Source: an uncultured Flaviramulus sp.
GTDB lineage: Bacteria; Bacteroidota; Bacteroidia; Flavobacteriales; Flavobacteriaceae
Length of the DNA: 64,000 nt
NCBI GenBank assembly: GCA_947495125.1
Contig: CANLXL010000005.1
Location: forward strand, 186,001 to 250,000
Direction of reading: 5' to 3'
Made by a program: the position numbers and the translations under genes. This document shows positions 43,793 through 52,295 of this stretch, in pieces (the first letter of the stretch is position 1; each line of letters starts with the position of its first letter). The notes beneath the pieces were generated by a model. The model was not told the DNA's origin. It did not search any database and saw only the letters and a program-made list of their open reading frames with translations.

Positions 43793-44578
43793 TTAGGCCA
43801 AATCTTTTTTAATGAGTGTATTTAGTTGATTGGTATCTTCAAAAACAACGAATTCGCCATCTTTAAAATAAGAAATATGCCCGGTTTCCTCACTAACCAC
43901 TAAAGCCAATGCATCCGTTTTTTCGGTTACGCCAATAGCTGCCCGATGTCGTAATCCAAAACGTTGTGGGATCGATTTTTCATTATTTACCGGAAGAATA
44001 ACACGGGTGGCTTTTACAATATTATTGCTGACTATAATAGCGCCATCGTGTAACGGACTATTCTTAAAAAAAATACTTTCGATAATTGGTTGTGTCACTT
44101 TAATGTTCATTTCGTCACCGGAGGAAGACAAAAAATCCAGGTTATTATTCCGCTCAAATACAATGAGAGCACCTGTTTTAGACATTGACATTTTACTACA
44201 GGCAGAAACCACGGCATCAACATCGGTTTCATCACTGGTTTCGGTTTTTAAAAAACTAAATTGCTTTAAAAATTTCCGCCTTCTATTAAAATTGGTCGAG
44301 CCTACCATAAGCAAAAATTTACGTATCTCGGGCTGGAATACTACAATTAAGGCAATAATTCCTACTTTCATAAAACCGCCAAAAATACCTGTTAGTAACT
44401 CCATATTAAGAAACTCGGTGAGTTTCCAGGCCAGATAAATAATAATAATCCCAATAAAAATATTGATAGCAACTGTGCCTTTTACAAGTTTATATACATA
44501 GTAGAGTAGAAGGGCTACCAAGATGACGTCGATAACATCAACAACTGTAAATTTTAAAAGGTCTTTAAAAATATCCAA
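43793..44578 (-). CDS. cdaA: Diadenylate cyclase CdaA (TTG start)
   Basis: 261 aa. Three N-terminal membrane helices (DVILVALLLYYVYKLVKGTVAINIFIGIIIIYLAW in part; LLTGIFGGFMKVGIIALIVVF) are followed by the DAC domain with both catalytic motifs: NSPLHDGAIIV and RFGLRHRAAIGVTE. It joins two ATP to c-di-AMP at the inner membrane, a signal for osmotic and cell-wall balance. The start is a TTG at 44578; no in-frame ATG precedes it closely. No cdaR/glmM follow, unlike Firmicutes; two DUF3667 genes do instead. Confidence 0.96.
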   Translation of the reverse strand: MDIFKDLLKFTVVDVIDVILVALLLYYVYKLVKGTVAINIFIGIIIIYLAWKLTEFLNMELLTGIFGGFMKVGIIALIVVFQPEIRKFLLMVGSTNFNRRRKFLKQFSFLKTETSDETDVDAVVSACSKMSMSKTGALIVFERNNNLDFLSSSGDEMNIKVTQPIIESIFFKNSPLHDGAIIVSNNIVKATRVILPVNNEKSIPQRFGLRHRAAIGVTEKTDALALVVSEETGHISYFKDGEFVVFEDTNQLNTLIKKDLA

Positions 44579-44613
44579 TGGCAGTGGGTTTTGGTAAATT
44601 TAAGAAAATAAGG

Positions 44614-45303
44614 TTAATAATTAGAAATGAATTCGTCTTTAGCAATTTCAATATACTTTAAGTTAAGATTTAACAATTCGTGTTTAATGTTTATATAATC
44701 GTTAAAAGATAAACTTTCATGTAAATCAAGATGAATTTTCGATTTTATAGAATCACTTTTTTTAATGATATCCAAAAAATCAATTCTGTTAGTATTTACA
44801 TAAAGATTCTTAAATTTTGGATTAAATAGGGTCACCTTATTTCTAGTATGAAAACTAATAGTTATTAGATTGGATTCGAATGGTTTTGATGTTAATAATT
44901 TTTCTAAATAATTAAAGGGAGATTCTTCATGATATACCACACCAGTAAACTCAATAAACCCTAAGCTCTTTCTAGTTGTATCATTACACGTAAAATAGTT
45001 TTTGGCCTTTTCATTTTTATGACTGGAATTTGCCTTTTTCCCCTGTAGAAATTTTATATGCGGAATCGCTTGTTTTAAAGTCAAACGTTTATCCACATTT
45101 ACCAGCCAATTGGTCGTACTTATTAAATTACGTCGGTTCAACTCTGTACTATCTGGTTGAGTTATATCGTAAAATATATAAGCCGCAGATACATCATCAA
45201 TTTCAGTAATGCCTGAATGACTTATTTCCGGAAGCAAGACCACTTTATCCTTTCCGCAAGAAAACATTATACTTAAGCTAAGGCACAATAATATCTTTTT
45301 CAT
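44614..45303 (-). CDS. Hypothetical lipoprotein (229 aa)
   Basis: Signal sequence KKILLCLSLSIMFSCGK with lipobox Cys. The mature protein is soluble, Lys/Asn/Ser-rich and has no recognised domain; it contains KNYFTCNDTTRKSLGFIEFTG and LTSKPFESNLITISFHTRNK. Function unknown. It is followed 35 bp later by cdaA on the same strand and preceded by a 7-bp tandem repeat tract. Confidence 0.68.
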   Translation of the reverse strand: MKKILLCLSLSIMFSCGKDKVVLLPEISHSGITEIDDVSAAYIFYDITQPDSTELNRRNLISTTNWLVNVDKRLTLKQAIPHIKFLQGKKANSSHKNEKAKNYFTCNDTTRKSLGFIEFTGVVYHEESPFNYLEKLLTSKPFESNLITISFHTRNKVTLFNPKFKNLYVNTNRIDFLDIIKKSDSIKSKIHLDLHESLSFNDYINIKHELLNLNLKYIEIAKDEFISNY

Positions 45304-45310
45304 ATTTTTT

Positions 45311-45374
45311 TAACAACTAACAACTAACAACTAACAACTAACAACTAACAACTAACAACTAACAACTAACAACT
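45311..45374. repeat. 7-bp tandem repeat (TAACAAC), about nine copies
   Basis: Near-perfect tandem copies of TAACAAC run from 45311 into the last codons of folP. The folP stop codon (TAG on the minus strand) is made by the repeat, so copy-number change would alter spacing between folP and the lipoprotein gene. Confidence 0.92.
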
Positions 45375-46190
45375 CAACGACCCAATCAAAGAAATACATT
45401 CCATAGCTTCTTTAACATCATGTACACGTAAAATAGAAGCACCTTTTTGTAGGGCGACTGTATTTAAAACACTGGTTCCGTTTAATGCTTCATTCGCCGA
45501 ACTACCCAAAGTTTTGTAGATCATGGATTTTCTGGAAAGGCCAGCGAGTATTGGTTTGTCTAAAATTTCAAATAACTCTAATTGGTTTAGAATTTCAAAA
45601 TTCTGATCGATTGTTTTAGCAAACCCAAACCCCGGATCTATAATCATGTCTATAATGCCAAGTTGTTTTGCCATAGCGATACGTTCCGAAAAATAAAAAA
45701 TCATATCCTTGATAATATTTTCATAATCAGTTTGCTGTTGCATGGTTTGCGGGGTTCCCTTCATATGCATCATGACATATGGAACTCTTAAATCGGCAAT
45801 GGTTTGCAACATGTTATGATCTAGCTTTCCGGCTGAAATATCATTCACCATACAAGCACCGGCATTAAGGCTTTGTTTCGCTACCTCACTTCTAAAGGTA
45901 TCTATGGAAAGTAAAATATCGGGAAACTTTTTAACAAGTAAATTTGCAATGGGTAGTATGCGTTTTAATTCGTCGTCTTCACTTATGTGATTTGCTCCCG
46001 GACGCGAACTATAAGCACCAATGTCTATAAATGTAGCACCTTCATCAAGCATTTTTTCAACTTGAAGTAAAATATCTTTTTCATTTTTGTAAGCCCCGCC
46101 ATCATAAAATGAATCCGGCGTAATATTTAAAATCCCCATCACTTTAGGGGTTGATAAATCTATGAGTTGTCCTTTACAGTTTATTGTCAT
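45366..46190 (-). CDS. folP: Dihydropteroate synthase
   Basis: 274 aa TIM-barrel enzyme. Pterin and p-aminobenzoate site motifs are intact: MGILNITPDSFYDGG, FIDIGAYSSRPGA, LLSIDTFRSEVA, MVNDISAG, MMHMKGTPQTMQ, IIDPGFGFAKT, LAGLSRKSMI, and ILRVHDVKEA. It condenses hydroxymethyldihydropterin diphosphate with p-aminobenzoate in folate synthesis. The C-terminus (LIGSLSC) and stop run into a 7-bp tandem repeat. Divergent from the DUF1599 gene. Confidence 0.97.
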   Translation of the reverse strand: MTINCKGQLIDLSTPKVMGILNITPDSFYDGGAYKNEKDILLQVEKMLDEGATFIDIGAYSSRPGANHISEDDELKRILPIANLLVKKFPDILLSIDTFRSEVAKQSLNAGACMVNDISAGKLDHNMLQTIADLRVPYVMMHMKGTPQTMQQQTDYENIIKDMIFYFSERIAMAKQLGIIDMIIDPGFGFAKTIDQNFEILNQLELFEILDKPILAGLSRKSMIYKTLGSSANEALNGTSVLNTVALQKGASILRVHDVKEAMECISLIGSLSC

Positions 46191-46294
46191 TCGTACAGTT
46201 TTGCAAGGCGTTCATACTAAGTTTAAAACTTTAAACCCGAAACCTTGAACTTTCTAATTATTTATGCGAAATTTACGCAAAATAGATTTCATAG

Positions 46295-46837
46295 ATGCAA
46301 GATACTTCAAAACAATATGATGCCGTTATCGATACCTGTAAAAGTTTATTTACTAAAAAAATGTCTGATTACGGAAGTGCCTGGCGAATTTTAAGATTGC
46401 CATCACTAACAGATCAAATTTTTATAAAGGCACAGCGTATTAGAAGCCTTCAGCAAAATGAAGTTAGAAAAGTGGACGAAGGTGAAACCAGCGAATTTAT
46501 TGGAATAATAAATTATTGCATTATGGCTTTGATTCAGTTGGATAAAGGTGTTGTAGAGCAGCCCGACCTATCTACAGAAGAAGCCATAATATTGTATGAA
46601 GAAAAAATAGCTACAACCAGGCAACTCATGGAAGACAAAAACCATGATTATGGTGAAGCGTGGCGCGATATGAGAGTGAGTAGTTTAACCGATTTAATTC
46701 TTCAGAAGTTATTACGCGTAAAACAGATAGAAGATAATAAAGGGAAGACTTTGGTGAGTGAAGGGATCGATGCGAATTATCAGGATATGATTAATTATGC
46801 GGTTTTTGCCATGATCCATTTAAATGAAAAAAAATGA
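46295..46837 (+). CDS. DUF1599-family protein with duplicated domain
   Basis: 180 aa made of two similar halves: CKSLFTKKMSDYGSAWRILRLPSLTDQIFIKAQRI (residues about 14-50) and TRQLMEDKNHDYGEAWRDMRVSSLTDLILQKLLRV (about 106-140). Each is followed by a NYCIMALIQL / NYAVFAMIHL helix. This is the DUF1599 repeat arrangement of Bacteroidota. Function not established. It lies upstream of the DoxX/BT_3928-like gene with a repeat element between. Confidence 0.9.
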   Translation: MQDTSKQYDAVIDTCKSLFTKKMSDYGSAWRILRLPSLTDQIFIKAQRIRSLQQNEVRKVDEGETSEFIGIINYCIMALIQLDKGVVEQPDLSTEEAIILYEEKIATTRQLMEDKNHDYGEAWRDMRVSSLTDLILQKLLRVKQIEDNKGKTLVSEGIDANYQDMINYAVFAMIHLNEKK

Positions 46838-46841
46838 TGGT

Positions 46842-46942
46842 CATTCCTGCGTAAACAGGAATGCATCGTATAGCAAATAAGTTTCAATTAAAAAGATTCC
46901 TGCCGAAGTTTATCTTGAACGATAAACGAAAGGCAGAAATGA
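46842..46942. repeat. Dispersed composite hairpin repeat, copy C
   Basis: It opens with GGTCATTCCTG-CGTAAA-CAGGAATG (8-bp stem, 46842-46863) and closes with a second hairpin (46896-46940) in which ATTCCTGCC pairs with GGCAGAAAT and GTTTATC with GATAAAC. The end GAAATGACA is the inverted counterpart of the beginning. It overlaps the 5' side of the next open frame. Confidence 0.7.
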
Positions 46943-46950
46943 CAGAATTT

Positions 46951-48273
46951 ATGAAAATTTTAGTAAGCATCTCAAGAATATTAGTAGGCGTTTTATTTAT
47001 CATCTCAGGATTAATAAAGTTAAACGATCCATTAGGGTTTTCGTATAAACTCCAAGAGTACTTTAGTGTCGATGTTTTAAATATACCTTTTTTGGAACCC
47101 TATGCTTTAATGATATCGGTTTTGGTAGTGGTTTTTGAAGTGGTTTTAGGCGTCTTTTTACTTATTGGGTACAAACCAAAAATCACGGTTTGGAGTTTAT
47201 TGGGAATGATCGTGTTTTTCACTTTCTTAACATTCTATTCAGCATATTTCGATAAGGTAAAAGACTGCGGCTGCTTTGGCGATGCTTTAAAATTAACGCC
47301 TTGGGAAAGTTTTACAAAAGATGTTGTTTTATTGGTTTTTATTCTCATTCTATTTTTCGGTTTAAATCATATCAAGCCTATATTTAGTAAGCTACCTACA
47401 ACCATACTGGCATTATTAAGTTTTATATTTAGTCTATGGTTTGGTTATCATGTACTTATGCATTTACCGGCAAAAGATTTTAGAGCGTATAAAATTGGAA
47501 ATAATATCTATGAAGGTATGATTATTCCGGAAGATGCGCCAAAGCCAGTTATGGAATATAGCTGGAAATTTAAAATAAACGGAGAGGAAAAAATCATTGT
47601 AACGGATGGGTCTTACCCTACTGTTGAAGGCGATTTTGTAGGTGTTGATACCAAAGTGATAAAAGAAGGATATGCACCACCGGTAGTTGATTTTTCGATT
47701 GAGACCGAAGATGATGATTTAACAGAACATTTTTTAGCTCAAGACAACTTAATTGTTATTGTGTCTTATAGCCTCGAGAACATTGAAGAAGGAGGGGCTG
47801 CCCTATTGAAAGCTAAAACCGATGAAGCCATTAAAAATGGATATCAGGTTATTGGTTTAACCGCTTCGGGTGAAGATACTAAGGACTATATTAATGAAAC
47901 ATACAACTTGAGTTTCGATTGGTACTTATGTGACGAAAAAGCCCTTAAAACCGTAGTGCGTTCCAATCCTGGTATTTTAGAACTGGATGCAGGAACTGTA
48001 AAACAAAAATTGCACTGGAATGACATAGAGGATTTACAACTACCTAAGGTTGAAAGAAAACCAGAGCTTGTTAAAGATGATGGAACCTTATATTTAATAA
48101 ACAATAAGATTTCAACAAAAGCAGAACTGGATTCGTTGGAATTAGCTGGTGTTGATATTGAAGAAGCTCATGTATTAAAAGAACGGTATGAGGGCGATAT
48201 TTTAGATTCCATTAATAAAGCAAACAAAACAAATTATACGTCATTTATAGAAATAGTCTTAAAAGAAGAGTAA
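46951..48273 (+). CDS. DoxX/BT_3928-like membrane protein with thioredoxin-like C-terminal domain
   Basis: 440 aa from ATG at 46951. The open frame continues upstream through a dispersed repeat, but that part looks non-coding. Residues about 1-150 hold four membrane helices of the MauE/DoxX type (SISRILVGVLFIISGLIKLNDPLGFSYKLQEYF, PYALMISVLVVVFEVVLGVFLLIGY, KDCGCFGDALKLTPWESFTKD). A CGCF Cys pair faces the membrane end of the domain. The soluble C-terminal half (FSIETEDDDLTEHFLAQDNL onward) has a thioredoxin-like pattern without a CxxC. A redox or electron-transfer role is inferred. Confidence 0.85.
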   Translation: MKILVSISRILVGVLFIISGLIKLNDPLGFSYKLQEYFSVDVLNIPFLEPYALMISVLVVVFEVVLGVFLLIGYKPKITVWSLLGMIVFFTFLTFYSAYFDKVKDCGCFGDALKLTPWESFTKDVVLLVFILILFFGLNHIKPIFSKLPTTILALLSFIFSLWFGYHVLMHLPAKDFRAYKIGNNIYEGMIIPEDAPKPVMEYSWKFKINGEEKIIVTDGSYPTVEGDFVGVDTKVIKEGYAPPVVDFSIETEDDDLTEHFLAQDNLIVIVSYSLENIEEGGAALLKAKTDEAIKNGYQVIGLTASGEDTKDYINETYNLSFDWYLCDEKALKTVVRSNPGILELDAGTVKQKLHWNDIEDLQLPKVERKPELVKDDGTLYLINNKISTKAELDSLELAGVDIEEAHVLKERYEGDILDSINKANKTNYTSFIEIVLKEE

Positions 48274-48274
48274 T

Positions 48275-49351
48275 CTGATTTCATATTTATTAAATAAAAC
48301 GAGTTACGCACTATTCACACTTTTTGGAGTAGTTACTGTGATTTTCTTTTTGTTTAACGTACTTCCGGGAGACCCGGCACAAATGATGTTAGGGCAGAAC
48401 GAAGACAGCGAGCAATTGGCTTTGGTAAAACAGAAATATGGGTTCGATAAACCAATAAGTACCCAGTATTTGTATTATTTGAATGATTTGTCGCCTATTT
48501 CGTTCCATTCAAAAAACAGCAAAAATTATACTTTTTTAAGTGCCGGGAAATATGCTTCAACCACGCTTTTTTCTGTTGGTAATACAACAATCGTTTTTAA
48601 ACTTCCCTATTTACGAGAATCGTTTACCAAGCAAGGTAAAAAAGTAAGCGAAGTGCTGGCAGAAACGTTACCAAATACTTTTGTGTTAGCGTTAACGGCT
48701 ATTGTAATTGCGATCATTTTAGGTATTACACTGGGTATAATATCTGCATTGTTTAAAGATCAATGGTTAGATAAAACGATTCAGATATTTAGTACGCTCG
48801 GGATGAGTGTTCCCTCATTTTTTAGCGCGATTTTATTTGCCTGGTTTTTCGGATATATACTTCATGAATATACACATTTAGAGATGACAGGTAGTCTTTA
48901 CGAATTAGACGATTTTGGTGAAGCGATGCATATACAATGGAAAAACTTGGTCCTACCGGCTATTGTTTTAGGAATAAGACCATTAGCGGTAGTTATACAA
49001 CTTATGCGTAATTCGCTGCTCGAAGTGTTTAACCAGGATTATGTTCGCACGGCCAGAGCAAAAGGATTGAGCGAATTTCAGATGATTAGAAAGCACGCAC
49101 TTAAGAATGCCATGAACCCGGTAGTCACGGCAGTTTCCGGATGGTTTGCATCCATGTTGGCCGGAGCCGTTTTTGTAGAATATATTTTTGGATGGAATGG
49201 TTTGGGAAAAGAAATAGTTAATGCACTAAATACTTTAGACTTACCGGTAATTATGGGGGCCGTTTTAATTATAGCCTTGTTGTTTACAATAATTAATATT
49301 TTTGTTGATATAATCTATGTGTGGTTGGACCCTAAAGTGACTTTAAAATAA
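48275..49351 (+). CDS. Dipeptide/oligopeptide-type ABC permease (DppB-like), non-standard start
   Basis: About 358 aa. The conserved first membrane helix (ISYLLNKTSYALFTLFGVV) is encoded upstream of the first standard start (GTG at 48338), and the only codons before it are CTG (48275) and ATT (48278), two bases after the previous stop. So the real start is probably non-standard or coupled to the upstream gene. Further features: VLPGDPAQMMLGQNEDSEQ, six helices, and the permease loop motif DYVRTARAKGLSEFQMIRKHALKNAMNPV. Binding-protein, DppC and ATPase partners are not adjacent, so they must be elsewhere. Confidence 0.88.
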   Translation: MISYLLNKTSYALFTLFGVVTVIFFLFNVLPGDPAQMMLGQNEDSEQLALVKQKYGFDKPISTQYLYYLNDLSPISFHSKNSKNYTFLSAGKYASTTLFSVGNTTIVFKLPYLRESFTKQGKKVSEVLAETLPNTFVLALTAIVIAIILGITLGIISALFKDQWLDKTIQIFSTLGMSVPSFFSAILFAWFFGYILHEYTHLEMTGSLYELDDFGEAMHIQWKNLVLPAIVLGIRPLAVVIQLMRNSLLEVFNQDYVRTARAKGLSEFQMIRKHALKNAMNPVVTAVSGWFASMLAGAVFVEYIFGWNGLGKEIVNALNTLDLPVIMGAVLIIALLFTIINIFVDIIYVWLDPKVTLK

Positions 49352-49469
49352 GGACATTCCCCCAAGAAATTGGAAATCTTTTGATGATAGTTGAACAATA
49401 TAGTTAATAATGTTAGGTCGGTGTGTAAAGTTAGACTTAAAGGATGAATTTAAAAGCAATACCTCAAAT

Positions 49470-49961
49470 ATGCGAAAAATGAATTATCTATTATTAGTAT
49501 TACTCTCCACATTAGCCTGTAATACTGAAGTCCCGACGCAATTTTCTTCAGAAGCTTTACACGATACATTTGTTACTTTAACTGGTGAATCCATCGCCTT
49601 TAAAGATATTTTAGAAGCTCATCAAGGAAAGACTATAGTAATTGATATCTGGGCATCCTGGTGTAGTGATTGCATCAAAGGCATGCCAAAAGTGAAAGCT
49701 TTGCAAAAAGATTACAAGGATGCTGTTTACGTGTTTTTGTCATTGGACAGAAGTCAGGAGGCGTGGAAAAAAGGTATAAAGAAATATAATGTAAGCGGAG
49801 AACATTACTTTATGCAATCCGGTTGGAAAGGTGCTTTTGGGGATTTTGTAAATTTAAATTGGATTCCTAGATATATGGTAATAAATGAGCAGGGAAATAT
49901 AGAATTGTTTAAAGCTGTAAAAGCTGATGACCATAAGCTCATAGAAGCATTAAAAAAATAG
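49470..49961 (+). CDS. TlpA-like thioredoxin lipoprotein
   Basis: 163 aa from ATG at 49470 (49479 is an alternative). Signal and lipobox: KMNYLLLVLLSTLACNT. The thioredoxin fold has the active site VIDIWASWCSDCIKGMPK and the cis-Pro loop NWIPRYMVINEQG. CSDC is an unusual but known variant of CxxC in this family. It is expected to act as a membrane-tethered periplasmic thiol reductase. It sits between the permease and tpiA in the same direction, with about 120 bp upstream. Confidence 0.88.
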   Translation: MRKMNYLLLVLLSTLACNTEVPTQFSSEALHDTFVTLTGESIAFKDILEAHQGKTIVIDIWASWCSDCIKGMPKVKALQKDYKDAVYVFLSLDRSQEAWKKGIKKYNVSGEHYFMQSGWKGAFGDFVNLNWIPRYMVINEQGNIELFKAVKADDHKLIEALKK

Positions 49962-49969
49962 TACTTTTG
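49962..49969 (+). promoter_or_regulatory. Putative -7 box for tpiA
   Basis: TACTTTTG immediately after the preceding stop codon, 73 bp before the tpiA ATG. Confidence 0.45.
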
Positions 49970-50042
49970 TGTTTTTAACAAAATAAACCGCTAACAAAAA
50001 ATAAAATAGATTCCTTTCTTTTTGGAAGGTTATGATTTGATT

Positions 50043-50792
50043 ATGAGAAAACAAATTGTTGCAGGAAACTGGAAGATGAATAATGATTTATCGCAAACAC
50101 AATCGTTAATTGAGGCGTTGCAAAGTCAAGAAATAACATCGAAAGCAGAGGTTATGGTAGCACCAACCTTTACTAATTTATTGCAGGCTTGTGAAGCTTT
50201 AAAGTCATCACCCATTGAAGTTATAGCACAGAACATGCATTTCGCTGAAAATGGTGCATATACTGGAGAAATCAGTGCAGATATGCTTAAAAGTGTTGGC
50301 GTAAAAACAGTTATTTTAGGACATAGTGAGCGTCGTGCGTATTTTAACGAGACGGATGAATCTTTGGCTAAAAAAGTTGATGCGGCTTTGGCCAATGATA
50401 TGCGCGTTATTTTCTGCTTTGGAGAAGAATTAGCCGATAGAAAATCTGGTAATGAAGAAAGCGTTGTTGAAAATCAGATCAAAAATGCCCTGTTTCATTT
50501 AGAAGCACAAGCTTTTAATAACATTGTTTTAGCGTACGAACCTGTTTGGGCAATTGGCACCGGTGAAACTGCCAGCCCCGAGCAAGCTCAGGATATGCAC
50601 GCATTTATTAGACAAACATTAGCCGATGCATACGGCAATGAAGTTGCTAATAATACCTCTATTCTTTACGGAGGAAGCTGCAAACCGAACAACGCTCAAG
50701 AAATTTTCTCTAAACCTGATGTCGATGGGGGCCTAATAGGAGGAGCATCTCTTAAAGCTGAAGATTTTTTTGCTATTGTAAACGCATTTTAG
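50043..50792 (+). CDS. tpiA: Triosephosphate isomerase
   Basis: 249 aa from ATG at 50043 (an in-frame TTG 21 bp upstream is not needed). Catalytic residues are intact: Lys in VAGNWKMNND, His in VILGHSERRAYF, and Glu in VLAYEPVWAIGTG; the phosphate loop is LYGGSCKPNNAQE with GGLIGGASL. It interconverts dihydroxyacetone phosphate and glyceraldehyde 3-phosphate in glycolysis. Followed by prmA in the same direction. Confidence 0.98.
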   Translation: MRKQIVAGNWKMNNDLSQTQSLIEALQSQEITSKAEVMVAPTFTNLLQACEALKSSPIEVIAQNMHFAENGAYTGEISADMLKSVGVKTVILGHSERRAYFNETDESLAKKVDAALANDMRVIFCFGEELADRKSGNEESVVENQIKNALFHLEAQAFNNIVLAYEPVWAIGTGETASPEQAQDMHAFIRQTLADAYGNEVANNTSILYGGSCKPNNAQEIFSKPDVDGGLIGGASLKAEDFFAIVNAF

Positions 50793-50899
50793 AACTGTAT
50801 ATTTTGAGTATTGCACTCTAAAGAGATTCTTGTACTTTGGTTGTGCCCCGTGCAAGCTGGCTTAAACTCCCAGCATCATTAAGGAATAAATTAAAGACA

Positions 50900-51736
50900 A
50901 TGTCGAACATTATATATATTGGATATGAGTTTAAGGTTTCTCCTTTGCAACCAGCAGTAGAGATTTTAATAGCAGAACTTGGTTATGCCGGATTTGAAAG
51001 CTTCGTAGAAACTGAAAATGGTGTTACGGCATATATTCAAAAAGTAGAGTGGTACAGTACGGTTTTAGACGAGATTCAAATCTTAAATTCTGATGAGTTC
51101 GAAATTGATTTTACTTTTAACGAAATCGAACAAACGAATTGGAATGCTGAATGGGAAAAGAATTTTAATCCGATAGTGGTAGATAACAGATGTGCCGTTC
51201 GGGCTCCTTTTCATGATAAATTTGATACTGAATTTGATATTGTTATAGAACCGAAGATGAGTTTTGGTACAGGACATCATGAAACTACACATATGATGAT
51301 TCAGCACATATTGAATAACGATTTTACTAATAAATCGGTTTTAGATATGGGTTGCGGTACGGCTGTTTTGGCTATTTTATCGGAGATGAAAGGTGCTGGG
51401 AAAATTGATGCAATAGACATAGATAATTGGTGTTATCTCAATAGTTTAGAAAATGTCGAGCGCAATAATTGTAAGCATATATCTGTATATGAAGGCGATG
51501 CTTCGTTGCTCGAAAATAAGTCCTACGACATAATAATTGCTAATATTAATCGCAATATCTTATTGAGGGATATGGCCATTTATGTATCTTGTTTGAATCA
51601 GGGCGGGGTACTATTTCTAAGTGGTTTTTATAATGATGATATTCCTTTGATTAAGGATGAATGTGAAAAACATTTGTTAAAATTTGCAGAAAAATTGGAA
51701 AGAAACAATTGGGTTTCCCTAAAATTTTTAAATTAG
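50900..51736 (+). CDS. prmA: Ribosomal protein L11 methyltransferase
   Basis: 278 aa from ATG at 50900. The N-terminal domain (IYIGYEFKVSPLQPAVEILIAELGYAGFESF) is the L11-binding part. The Rossmann methyltransferase domain has MSFGTGHHETTHMM, motif I VLDMGCGTAVLAI, and IIIANINRNILL, the PrmA-type NxNxxxL active-site loop. It trimethylates ribosomal protein L11 with S-adenosylmethionine. The order tpiA-prmA-clpS on one strand is common in Flavobacteriia. Confidence 0.96.
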   Translation: MSNIIYIGYEFKVSPLQPAVEILIAELGYAGFESFVETENGVTAYIQKVEWYSTVLDEIQILNSDEFEIDFTFNEIEQTNWNAEWEKNFNPIVVDNRCAVRAPFHDKFDTEFDIVIEPKMSFGTGHHETTHMMIQHILNNDFTNKSVLDMGCGTAVLAILSEMKGAGKIDAIDIDNWCYLNSLENVERNNCKHISVYEGDASLLENKSYDIIIANINRNILLRDMAIYVSCLNQGGVLFLSGFYNDDIPLIKDECEKHLLKFAEKLERNNWVSLKFLN

Positions 51737-51750
51737 TATAAAAATTGCAA

Positions 51751-52026
51751 ATGAGTACTAGAGAAAAAACATCGGAAGAATTTCTACTGCAAGAAGAAAT
51801 CATTACTTCAAATGAAATTGTTTTATATAATGACGAGGTTAATACTTTCGATCATGTTATAAATACACTTATTCATGCATGCGATCATACCCCTGAACAG
51901 GCAGAGCAGTGCTCTATTATAGTCCATCACAATGGTAAATGCACCGTAAAAACAGGGGAGCTTACAGATTTAAAACCACGCTGTTCCATGCTGCTCGATG
52001 CCGGTTTAAGTGCAGAAATTATTTAA
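51751..52026 (+). CDS. clpS: ATP-dependent Clp protease adaptor ClpS
   Basis: 91 aa from ATG at 51751. The ClpS core is clear: EIVLYNDEVNTFDHVINTLIHACDHTPEQAEQCSIIVHHNGKCTVKTG, including the Asn-Asp-x-x-x-Thr-Phe N-degron pocket. ClpS hands N-end-rule substrates to ClpAP. 15 bp after prmA. Its stop overlaps the stop of the converging HMA gene by 4 bp (shared TTAA). Confidence 0.95.
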   Translation: MSTREKTSEEFLLQEEIITSNEIVLYNDEVNTFDHVINTLIHACDHTPEQAEQCSIIVHHNGKCTVKTGELTDLKPRCSMLLDAGLSAEII

Positions 52027-52292
52027 CTGTTAAGTCTTCCTATAGCGCAGCTCACAAAAGATTTAGCTTTTGTAGATACAGCATTCTTTTCTCCAACAAC
52101 AGGATAACCAAGTTTAAGAAGTAGCGTTTTTACCTTTTCTAAACTGCTTTCGTTTTTGTGACTGAATGTGACTATATTCTTGTCGTTATCAACCATAATA
52201 TTATCAATAAATGCTAAGTCTGATAATTTAGTCGCAATAGTATGGGCGCAACCACCACATTTTAAATTTTGTATTTCGAAAGATGCTGTCAT
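52023..52292 (-). CDS. Heavy-metal-associated (HMA) domain protein
   Basis: 89 aa. HMA fold with the metal loop LKCGGCAHTIATKL (CxxC) near residue 11 and a beta-alpha-beta pattern NIMVDNDKNIVTFSHKNE...KLGYPV. Soluble, so a small metallochaperone or sensor rather than a P-type ATPase. An extra Cys near the C-terminus (KSFVSCAIGRL) is unusual. It starts 3 bp after the persulfide dioxygenase-rhodanese gene, so it is probably co-expressed with sulfur oxidation. Confidence 0.88.
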   Translation of the reverse strand: MTASFEIQNLKCGGCAHTIATKLSDLAFIDNIMVDNDKNIVTFSHKNESSLEKVKTLLLKLGYPVVGEKNAVSTKAKSFVSCAIGRLNS

Positions 52293-52295
52293 ATC

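Noticed and set aside
45311-45374. CRISPR-like repeat
   Set aside because: Units are 7 bp in direct tandem with no spacers and no cas genes.
46861-46950. N-terminal extension of the DoxX-like protein
   Set aside because: This stretch is the dispersed hairpin repeat; the membrane protein starts naturally at 46951.
51939-52124. 61-aa plus-strand frame at the clpS 3' end
   Set aside because: Overlaps clpS and the converging HMA gene in another frame and has no family resemblance.
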